Source: Candidatus Proteinoplasmatales archaeon SG8-5 (GTDB lineage: Archaea; Thermoplasmatota; Thermoplasmata; SG8-5). From it: a stretch of DNA of 18,132 nt. How positions within the stretch are numbered: the stretch's first letter is position 1; every line of letters starts with the position of its first letter. Below are positions 1-6,500 of this stretch, in pieces. The DNA lies in assembly GCA_001595885.1 (NCBI GenBank), contig LSSH01000098.1:1-18132 (forward strand), written 5' to 3'. Both the position numbers and the translations under genes were made by a program. Under the pieces are notes generated by a model, which was given only the letters and a program-made list of their open reading frames with translations, was not told where the DNA came from and ran no database searches.

Positions 1-214
1 CGTCGATGTCAGTGGCAATCCACAGCGGGTTGGGCTCGATGTCCACCAACGGCAGGAAGTCCTTGGAGATGCCCTCGCCGCACCTGACCGGGGAGCCTAT
101 CTCCTGGCGCTTCTCCATGAGCAGGACGCTGGCGCCGTTCTTGGCCGCGAATCTGGCAGTGGTGCTTCCGGCCGGACCCGCTCCCACGACGATTACATCG
201 TACTCGTTGTCCAT
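1..214 (-). CDS. Geranylgeranyl reductase family FAD-dependent oxidoreductase (N-terminal part, runs off window)
   Basis: Only the first 71 codons are inside the window. They begin with a Rossmann FAD-binding motif, GAGPAG at residues 11-16, after a short beta strand (YDVIVV). A conserved acidic residue at the end of the second strand (E34) and an RCGEG motif at residues 44-48 follow. This combination is typical of archaeal geranylgeranyl reductases, which hydrogenate the isoprenoid chains of digeranylgeranylglycerol phospholipids at the membrane. The ATG at 214 has a strong GGAGGT site six bases upstream. The preceding micro-ORF stop (TGA) touches this ATG, so translation is probably coupled to the genes before it. 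In Methanosarcina a neighbouring ferredoxin is needed for full activity of this enzyme, and a ferredoxin gene lies just upstream here. The family call is firm; the exact substrate cannot be judged from the N-terminus. Confidence 0.85.
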   Translation of the reverse strand, partial: MDNEYDVIVVGAGPAGSTTARFAAKNGASVLLMEKRQEIGSPVRCGEGISKDFLPLVDIEPNPLWIATDID

Positions 215-286
215 TCAGGCACCTCCCTGAATGTTAGTGATATCGAAATCCGGCATTCCCCGCTGCATTATGCTGACATTCTCCAT
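215..286 (-). CDS. 23-codon micro-ORF wedged between ferredoxin and geranylgeranyl reductase
   Basis: This short open frame starts with ATG directly after the ferredoxin stop and ends with TGA directly before the reductase ATG, so both junctions read TGAATG. It is in the same frame as both neighbours. A GGAGG site lies eight bases ahead of its ATG. The predicted peptide (starting MENVSIMQRG, ending NIQGGA) matches no family I recognise and has no membrane segment. It may be a real small protein, a translational-coupling leader that hands ribosomes to the reductase, or a relic of a once continuous fusion. Whether it is translated cannot be decided from sequence alone. Confidence 0.4.
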   Translation of the reverse strand: MENVSIMQRGMPDFDITNIQGGA

Positions 287-460
287 TCAACCACCCTCCG
301 ACAGGGCCCCGACAGGGCAGAGCCTTATGCAGGTCTTGCAGCCTATGCAGTCGTCATTGAATACGAGCTCAACTTCCCTCAGGAATATGGCGTTCTCCGG
401 GCAGCTGCCCACGCACAATCCGCATCTGAGACACTTGTTCGGGTTCACGTCTACTCGCAT
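287..460 (-). CDS. Small dicluster 2[4Fe-4S] ferredoxin
   Basis: The gene encodes a 57-residue ferredoxin, too short for many gene callers. Two complete cluster-binding motifs are visible: C10-C13-C16-C20, with a proline after the fourth cysteine, and C38-C41-C44-C48, again followed by proline. The cysteines of each motif hold one cluster together with the last cysteine of the other. Its ATG at 460 overlaps the 3' end of the radical-SAM gene by 10 bases, and its TGA abuts the next ATG, so it belongs to one transcript with its neighbours. Known archaeal biology makes it the likely electron donor to geranylgeranyl reductase. It may also feed the radical-SAM synthase, which needs reducing equivalents. 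That second role is inference from position. Confidence 0.9.
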   Translation of the reverse strand: MRVDVNPNKCLRCGLCVGSCPENAIFLREVELVFNDDCIGCKTCIRLCPVGALSEGG

Positions 461-2031
461 ACCTCTCCCTCCGGGACGGCATCCTTCCCGTGCCTGGCCC
501 GGTACTCGTCGAACGAGATCTGGTACTTCTCTTCCACCTCATGTCTGAACTCGGGTCCCGTGTTGAAGGCGCAGAACGGGATAATCCTGCCGTCCGGCAC
601 GACGTAATGTATCACGCACCTCTTGACCCTTTCGATGTCATAGTTGTACAAATCTTGAAAGTGCATTCCGCCTACCATTATCAGGCCCCAGGATATCTCC
701 GCGGTGGCTTCCTTCTCCGTGGAGGAGAACAGCCCCTCCAGTTGTTTGAGGAACTTGGTCACTCCCATGCCGGCGGGTGCCTTGTCCTTCTTGAAGTGCT
801 TGCGTATCAAATTGAAAGCCTTGATCTTCATGGGAGCCTTTATCTTCTTACCCTCGCTCTTATGGGCCAGCTCGAGGATGTCGCGGAAGAGAGCTTCAAC
901 GTCCACGAATTGCGTGATGGGCGTCGCGTTCCTGTCCTTGTCGACGTACAAATAAGTGGCAAGCCCGCAGTGGGGGTGCGGCGTGAATGCCAGCTGCGGC
1001 TCCTCCTTCATTACCGAAAGGAATTCGGAAATGGGCGTCACAACGGGAACAGGGAAGAAATCGTCCCTGGTGATGAAGTCGGTCTGCGCCTCCAGGCGGT
1101 CGACCATGTCGGGCAGAGTGAACCTGCCCTTCTCCCTCTCCTCCTGGTCGATGCGGCCGGCGAACGAGACCGGTTGATAGTTGACCGACCGAACGACGTC
1201 CATGTTGTCGATGGCGAACTGGAGGATGGCCCCGAGCTGGTCGTCGTTGAGGCCGTTGAGTATCGTCGGCACCAGCACCACGGAAAGCTTGCCTCCCTTG
1301 ACCTCCCTGATTGTCTGCAGCGCCTTCTTCTTCGTCTCCAGGAGCGGTCTTCCCCTCGCTCCGATGTAGTCCTCCTCCTTCATGCCGTCGAACTGCAGGT
1401 AAACCGTGTGCAGGCCTGCGTCCACGAGCTTTTGCGTGAACCCGGGCTCGTTGGCCATCCTGATGCCGTTCGTGGCTATCTGGATCTGAGCGAACCCCAG
1501 CTCCTTCGCCTTCGCGATGACCTCCAGGATATGAGGATAAATGGTTGGCTCGCCGCCGGAGAACTGGACTGCCTTGCAGTGCACGGGCCGCTCCGCCCTG
1601 AGGGTCTCCAGCATGAATGTCACCTCCCCGAACGTGGGCTCGTAGACGTAACCGGCGTCGTTGGCGTTGGCGAAGCAGATGGGGCAGCGGAGGTTGCACC
1701 TGTTGGTGAGGTCCAGGTTGGCCAGTGACGTGTGGCTCATGTGGATGTCGCAGAGACCGCAGTCCCAGGGGCATCCTTTCTCGGCCTTGATGAGGGGGTT
1801 GTCAACGCCCACGCCGTCGAAGGCCCAGCTCTCCGCCTTCTTGTACAGGCCAACGTCGGACCAGTAGACGTCCTTGAAGAAGCCGTGCTCGTCGCAGGTC
1901 TTTGATATCATGACCTTCCCATCCTCCTCGTAGATGTCAGCCTCGATGATCTTCTTGCACTCCGGGCAAAGACTCTCAGTCTTCTTGGGAAGAACCTTCT
2001 CTAACTCTGACTCCTTTATCACATAGCTCAT
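451..2031 (-). CDS. tes: Radical SAM tetraether lipid synthase (Tes / GDGT-MAS type)
   Basis: This 526-residue protein carries the marks of the MJ0619-type enzyme that joins the chain ends of archaeol lipids into macrocyclic archaeol and GDGT. An N-terminal CPEC knuckle (C22, C25) with C46 suits a rubredoxin-like iron site. A first CxxxCxxC (C87, C91, C94) suits an auxiliary [4Fe-4S] cluster. The radical-SAM CxxxCxxC (C112, C116, C119) follows, with the SAM-binding SGGEPT at 158-163. C-terminal cysteines in RCVIHY and PFCAFN fit a further cluster. The characterised Methanocaldococcus enzyme has three [4Fe-4S] clusters plus one mononuclear iron, which matches this layout. The gene leads a lipid operon with ferredoxin and geranylgeranyl reductase. 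Its stop is TAG, followed two codons later by TGA in frame. Other radical-SAM reactions are possible but less likely given the neighbours. Confidence 0.82.
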   Translation of the reverse strand: MSYVIKESELEKVLPKKTESLCPECKKIIEADIYEEDGKVMISKTCDEHGFFKDVYWSDVGLYKKAESWAFDGVGVDNPLIKAEKGCPWDCGLCDIHMSHTSLANLDLTNRCNLRCPICFANANDAGYVYEPTFGEVTFMLETLRAERPVHCKAVQFSGGEPTIYPHILEVIAKAKELGFAQIQIATNGIRMANEPGFTQKLVDAGLHTVYLQFDGMKEEDYIGARGRPLLETKKKALQTIREVKGGKLSVVLVPTILNGLNDDQLGAILQFAIDNMDVVRSVNYQPVSFAGRIDQEEREKGRFTLPDMVDRLEAQTDFITRDDFFPVPVVTPISEFLSVMKEEPQLAFTPHPHCGLATYLYVDKDRNATPITQFVDVEALFRDILELAHKSEGKKIKAPMKIKAFNLIRKHFKKDKAPAGMGVTKFLKQLEGLFSSTEKEATAEISWGLIMVGGMHFQDLYNYDIERVKRCVIHYVVPDGRIIPFCAFNTGPEFRHEVEEKYQISFDEYRARHGKDAVPEGEVCE

Positions 2032-2062
2032 AATACCACTTAACTCGACATCAGGGATAAAG

Positions 2063-2071
2063 ACTTAAATG
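2063..2071. promoter_or_regulatory. TATA-like element usable in both directions between tes and the TrmB-type gene
   Basis: The bases acttaaatg give a TATA-like CTTAAATG rightward and CATTTAAGT leftward. The leftward copy lies about 35-40 bases before the tes ATG. The rightward copy lies about 40 bases before the regulator ATG at 2107. Both spacings suit an archaeal promoter with a start site about 25 bases downstream and a short leader. The call rests on position and composition only. Confidence 0.5.
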
Positions 2072-2096
2072 TTTTGTAGTCATTACCGCTACAAAA
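2072..2096. promoter_or_regulatory. Perfect 8-bp inverted repeat, probable operator
   Basis: TTTTGTAG (2072-2079) and CTACAAAA (2089-2096) form a perfect inverted repeat with a 9-base spacer. The 17-base centre-to-centre spacing suits a dimeric winged-helix repressor binding one face of the DNA. It lies between the shared TATA-like element and the regulator start codon, so binding there should block the regulator's own promoter. Seen from the tes side it lies just upstream of the TATA element, a position from which TrmB-family proteins can activate. The binding protein is inferred. Confidence 0.55.
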
Positions 2097-2106
2097 GGTG
2101 ATATCT

Positions 2107-2838
2107 ATGGACATCGAGGAATTGACTGGACAGGACATGGCGACTTTGCTCGAACGATACAAGAAGGTGCAGGAGGACCTCGCGCTCCTCAACTTTTCCG
2201 AATATGAGACGAGGGCCTACATCGCCCTCGTGGCCCTGAGGATAAGCGACGCCGAGACAATCGCGGTAACGGCCCAGATACCGAGGACGTCGGTGTACAA
2301 GGTCCTGGAGAGCCTGCTGAAGAAGGGCTACGTCACGGCAACGACCGGGAGGCCGCGGAGGTTCACCGCCGAATCGCCCAGGGCCCTGAAGGAAAGGATA
2401 TTCTCCCGCCTGGAAGATACGTTCGACGACCTGGAGATGGTCCACGGCATCCTCAGGGAGAAAGGCATGCCGCAGGTCATCTACACGATAAACGGCAAGG
2501 AGAAGGTGCTCAGGAAGATGGCCGAGCTTCTCGACTCGTCCAGGGAGAGGTTCATGATATCCAGCTCCAACATCTCGCTCCTTAGGGAGGAGCTTGACAA
2601 GAAGATCACCGCGGCCCAGAAGCGGGGCGTGGAATTCTTCGTTGTCGCGCTGCCGAAGCACAAGTCCATCCCCGGCGCGAAGACCATCCGCAGGGAAGGG
2701 CTCATCGCAACGGACATCGTGGCCGACGGCAAGTTCGCCCTCATCGCCAGCGCCGACCTGCAGGCCTGCGGGTTCACGGACAATGAAGCGTTGGCCCAGC
2801 ACCTTGACGGCTTCTTACAAATAATGATGGAGCAATGA
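2107..2838 (+). CDS. TrmB-family winged-helix transcriptional regulator
   Basis: The 243-residue product has a TrmB-type winged helix at about residues 27-90, with a putative recognition helix in PRTSVYKVLESLLKKGYV and a wing in TGRPRRF. A helical linker (about 91-120) suited to dimerisation follows, then a C-terminal phospholipase-D-like sensor fold (about 122-243). It lacks the extra C-terminal sugar-binding domain of the longer Thermococcus TrmB proteins, so the ligand is unknown. I place the start at ATG 2107, because GGTGAT at 2097-2102 is a good ribosome binding site four bases upstream; an in-frame GTG at 2098 overlaps that site. The gene is divergent from the tes operon and shares its control region, so it is a good candidate for regulating that operon and itself. 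A lipid-related or redox signal is speculation. Confidence 0.85.
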   Translation: MDIEELTGQDMATLLERYKKVQEDLALLNFSEYETRAYIALVALRISDAETIAVTAQIPRTSVYKVLESLLKKGYVTATTGRPRRFTAESPRALKERIFSRLEDTFDDLEMVHGILREKGMPQVIYTINGKEKVLRKMAELLDSSRERFMISSSNISLLREELDKKITAAQKRGVEFFVVALPKHKSIPGAKTIRREGLIATDIVADGKFALIASADLQACGFTDNEALAQHLDGFLQIMMEQ

Positions 2839-2870
2839 AATATTGAAAAGCTAAAGGTAAGGGGGTGGAA

Positions 2871-2894
2871 GGGGGATCAGGCGATGCCTGCCCC
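2871..2894. terminator. Hairpin between convergent genes, possible bidirectional terminator
   Basis: GGGG, a two-base bulge, then CAGGC (2878-2882), loop GAT and GCCTG-CCCC (2886-2894) form a stable GC-rich stem. It lies in the 79-base gap between the ends of the TrmB-type gene and the convergent 93-residue gene. No strong T-run follows on the plus strand. A CTTTTC tract lies further along in the leftward direction. The position supports a termination role; the missing U-tract weakens it. Confidence 0.35.
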
Positions 2895-2917
2895 TCATCC
2901 AGATAAAGGAAGCGGCT

Positions 2918-3199
2918 TCAGACGAATGCCTTTTCCGCCTCTTCCACATAGCTGAGGATGTCGTATTCAGAGAAGGTGTAGACGTTCTCCTCGTTGTTGA
3001 TGTAAGCCCTGTGGGCCATCGCGTCCATCGTGTGTATTAGCCCGACCATCTCGGATATGTCCTCGCCCCTGTTGTAGAGCTCGAAGACCATGTCCCTGAG
3101 GTCCTGTATCGTGTGATACTTCATCCAGTCTTCCATCCCCGGGTTGACATCCCGTAACTGTCTTGTTCTTGGACCCTTCAATCTTATTTTCTCGACCAT
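2918..3199 (-). CDS. Conserved-looking small protein of unknown function, 93 aa
   Basis: I do not recognise this family. The 93-residue product has a basic, proline- and arginine-rich start (MVEKIRLKGPRTRQLRD) and then a predominantly helical, acidic body with YHTIQDLRDMVFELYNRGED and a C-terminal SEYDILSYVEEAEKAFV segment. There are no cysteines, membrane segments or signal peptide, so it is probably cytoplasmic. The longer in-frame start at 3253 would translate through the promoter and operator. I therefore favour ATG 3199, which has GAAGG about seven bases upstream; ATG 3205 is also possible. It stands alone, convergent with the TrmB-type gene, and has a well-formed promoter with a 16-bp palindrome at the predicted start site. 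This suggests tightly controlled expression. It could be a small regulator or adaptor, but nothing in the sequence proves this. Confidence 0.7.
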   Translation of the reverse strand: MVEKIRLKGPRTRQLRDVNPGMEDWMKYHTIQDLRDMVFELYNRGEDISEMVGLIHTMDAMAHRAYINNEENVYTFSEYDILSYVEEAEKAFV

Positions 3200-3231
3200 G
3201 TGCATCCCTTCTGACGTTTTATGTGATAGTG

Positions 3232-3247
3232 TCTGACAATTGTCAGA
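3232..3247. promoter_or_regulatory. Perfect 16-bp palindrome at the predicted transcription start
   Basis: TCTGACAATTGTCAGA is a complete 16-bp palindrome. It begins a couple of bases downstream of the start site predicted from the leftward TATA box, a classic repressor position. The 9-mer TGTCTGACA that overlaps its left part (3230-3238) recurs at 3361-3369, which supports a repeated binding motif. The protein that binds is unknown. Confidence 0.6.
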
Positions 3248-3271
3248 TTTCAAACCTATATTGAATTCAGG

Positions 3272-3281
3272 GTATTTAAGG
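3272..3281 (-). promoter_or_regulatory. TATA box for the 93-aa gene
   Basis: On the minus strand CCTTAAATAC is a good archaeal TATA element. It predicts a start near 3249 and a leader of about 50 bases before ATG 3199. It also argues against the longer upstream reading frames being translated. Confidence 0.55.
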
Positions 3282-3519
3282 TTTTCGAATGTCCGCCTGT
3301 TGCATAGCCAGTTGTCTTGATTTTCGGATATTTCCCATTGCTCAGGACCTGCAATCGATTTGTCTGACAGTTTGTATGCCGTTTCTCTCGTGCTACCGAA
3401 GCAGTTAAATTGTGAGGAGGGTTACCCGAACAATAGGGATGCACATGAAAATTTTATTTTCATGTGTGCCTTTCGAGTAGGCGTTAGGCAGTACCGGAAG
3501 GTCGCACCGCGGTGATTAC
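3282..3519. other. Intergenic control region between divergent genes
   Basis: Together with 3200-3281 this makes a gap of 320 bases without a gene. The minus-strand 62-codon frame at 3256-3444 lacks a ribosome binding site, is compositionally odd and covers the TATA box, so I do not count it. The region holds a second TGTCTGACA copy (3361-3369) and the inverted repeat at 3442-3466. The remainder, about 3290-3355 and 3375-3435, shows nothing I can name. A GGTGAT ribosome binding site at 3511-3516 precedes the TPR gene. Confidence 0.6.
3442..3466. promoter_or_regulatory. Perfect 11-bp inverted repeat upstream of the TPR gene
   Basis: CACATGAAAAT (3442-3452) and ATTTTCATGTG (3456-3466) are separated by only three bases. 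The A/T-rich centre could double as the TATA region for the TPR gene, whose ATG lies 54 bases further on. This fits either an operator overlapping the core promoter or a leader hairpin. A terminator is unlikely, as no gene on this strand ends just upstream. Confidence 0.5.
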
Positions 3520-6500
3520 ATGAGTATATTTGACTCGCTTGGGAGCAAGGAGAAGAGGTTGTACGTCAAGGTTGGGAAGCTTGTCGAGAAGGGGAGGCAG
3601 CAGGCATCGGTCAACCAGGTCCAGCAGGCACTGGAGTCCTACCAGAAGGCTTTCGGTCTGCTCGACCAGGGCAGGGACGTGGTGACGCAGCGGAGGAACG
3701 AGTTCTCAAACCTCTACGATGCCGTTGGATACGGCCTGCTCACGCTCAACAGGGAGGCTGAGGGGCTCAAGTGCATCGACCGCGCGCTTTCCCTCCAACC
3801 GCAGAACCTCAATGCTCTCATCCACAAGGGTATGGCATTCTCGGCCCAGGGGAATCACGACGGCGCGCTGCAGATGTACGACGCGGCCATCGCCATCGAC
3901 CCTGACAACAAGGCGGCGTGGTCGAACAGGGGCACGGCACTCGCAAGGACGGGGAGGCACCCGGAGGCCATCAACGCGTACAAGAAGGTCCTCTCCATGG
4001 ACGAGCTGGACATCGCCACCTACGACAGGATACTGGAACTAACTCCCGACGACGTCAGGATGCTGAACAGCAAGGGCGTGGCCCTAAACAAGCTGAAGAG
4101 GTTCGAGGACGCCCTCGAGGTCTTCGGGCAGGCCACGAAGGCGGACGGCAAGAGCGTCGAGTCGTGGGTCAACCGCGGCCTCTGCTTCCTGCACCTGGAG
4201 ATGTACACGGAGGCCCTGGGGTGCTTCGACAAGGCCCTCGAACTGAAGAAGGAGGACGCCTTCATCTGGGAGCAGAGGGGCAACGCCCAGTACAGGCTGG
4301 AGAAGTTCAAGGATGCCGCCGATAGCTACACGGAATCCCTCAGGCTCAAGTCGGACGAGGTCAAGGTCTGGATACAGAAGGGGATGGCCCTTCACATGAC
4401 GGGGGATTATGACGCGGCCTGCGGAAGCTTCGACATGGCCCTGACCCTGGAGCCGAACAACCTTCCGGCCCTGGTCAACAAGAGGCAATCGAAGAAGGCC
4501 CTCGGCCTGCACAAGGACGTGATCCAGGTCTCTGACGTCATACTCGGCATACAGCCGGGGGACAGGCACACGCTCATCGACAAGGCAAGGGCGCTGACCG
4601 AGCTGGGGGAGTACGAGAAGGCCCTCATCAACCTCGACATGACCATCGAGCAGACCCCCAAGGACGTCGAGCTGCTGAGCGAGAAGAAGGAGGTCCTCAA
4701 GAGGCTCAGGAGGCACGAGGCCGTCATCGACACCTGCGACCGCATCCTCGCGCTGGACCACAGGAACGTGGAGGCCTTTCATGACAAGGCATCGGCCCTG
4801 TACGCCCTGGGGAAGTACGAAAGGGCGGTGGACTCGCTCGACCGCCTTCTCCTGATCGACCCGGAGCACAGGGACGCCCTGGCCAGGAAGAGGGAGTGCA
4901 TGAAGAACCTGGGCCGACACCTGGAGGTCATCAAGGTCGCAGACCAGTTCCTCAGATTCGAGGCCAAGGACGGGGACGCGCTGATGGACAAATCGGTAGC
5001 GCTGTTCAACCTCGCGAGGTACCCGGAGGCCGTCACCAGCCTGGACCAATACCTCGAGGCCATTCCGGACGACGCTTCGGCATGGAACCTCAAGGGGCAC
5101 GCGCTCGCCCGCCTGAACCAGCACGAGGACGCCCTCAAGTTCTACGACAGGGCCATCGAGCTGAATCCCAAGCAGAAGATATTCCTGGACCTGAAGGGCC
5201 GCTCGCTCTCGCGGCTCGGGCGCTATACGGAGGCTATCGATCATTTCGAGAAGGCCATCGAGCTGGAGCCCAACGACGCGGAGCTGTGGTTCAGCAAGGC
5301 ACTGGCCCAGGAGGGCGAGGAGTCCTTCGAGGAGGCCGTCGTAAGCTTTGACAAGGCCATCGCCCTGAAGCCGGACGAGAAGAACTACTGGTTCAGCAAG
5401 GGCATGGCCCTCGACAGGCTGGACCGGCACGTGGACGCGGTGGCATCGCTGGACAAGGCCATCGAGCTCGGTCCCACCGACAGGTTCCCGCACCTGAAGA
5501 AGGCGGATGTCCTGCTCAAGCTCCGCAGGTACCAGGAGGCGGCTGAGGCCTGTGACAGCGTCCTGAGGATGGATCACATGGACGTCGAGGCCCTGATAAG
5601 GAAGAAGGAAGCGCTGAAGTTCCTGGGCAACGACCGCGGCATCATCGACACGGCCGACAGGATAAGCAAGATAGACCCGAAGAACCTGGAGGCGTTCCAC
5701 GACCGGGCAATGGCCGAGCAGAGGCTGGGACAGCACGAGCACGCCCTCAGGTCCGTTGACAGGGCGCTGGCCCTCGAGCCGGACAACGTCACGCTCATGA
5801 AGACGCAGCGGGCGTCGCTGGTCGCGCTCAACCGCCTGGACGACATAGTTACCGTAACGAGCAGGATACTCGAGCTCGACCCCAGGGACGTGCAGTCATG
5901 GTCGGACAAGACCAGCGCCCTTACCAAGATGGGCAAGATGGCCGATGCGCTCCAATCCTGCGACCAGGCCCTGCAGATGGACTCCGAGAATCCCGCCCTA
6001 TGGATCACAAAGGCCGAGCTCCTCCTGACTGTCAGGCGTGACGCCGAGGCCCTGGAGGCCTTCGACCGCGCGCTCAAGGCAAGCCCGGGGGACAGGAAGG
6101 CGCTCAACCTGAAGGGCCTGGCCCTGATGAGCATGGAGAGGCCGGACGAGGCGATCCGCTGCTACGACGAGGCCCTGCAGGGCTCGCCCGGGGACGTCGA
6201 GCTGCTCAACAACAAGGGTCTTGCCCTGATGAGGTCCCAGCGGTTCGAAGAGGCCTTGGGCACGTTCTCGGAGGCGCTGGGCATCGACGGCTCCAACCCG
6301 GAGACCTGGATCAACATGGGCCTGCTCAAGATGGAGGCCAAGGATTACGACGAGTCCCTGAGGAACATCAACAAGGCCATCGAGGTCGGGGGTAGCAGGA
6401 GGGAGTTCCTCGCGGCCAAGGGCAGGGTCTACGAGGCCATGGAGAACCTTGATGAATCCAAGTACTGGTACCAGCAGGCCCTAGGCATGGGCGAGGACCC

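Noticed and set aside
490..1728. Long open frame of 412 codons on the plus strand across the tes gene
   Set aside because: It is antisense to a gene with clear radical-SAM motifs, and its product is low-complexity Leu/Val/Arg/Asp sequence typical of a mirrored G/C-rich frame.
3256..3444. 62-codon minus-strand frame upstream of the small gene
   Set aside because: It covers the small gene's TATA box, has no ribosome site and an atypical composition.
4084..5742. 552-codon open frame on the minus strand inside the TPR gene
   Set aside because: It is a shadow of the repeated TPR coding sequence; its product repeats only because the sense strand does, and no promoter or ribosome site is seen.
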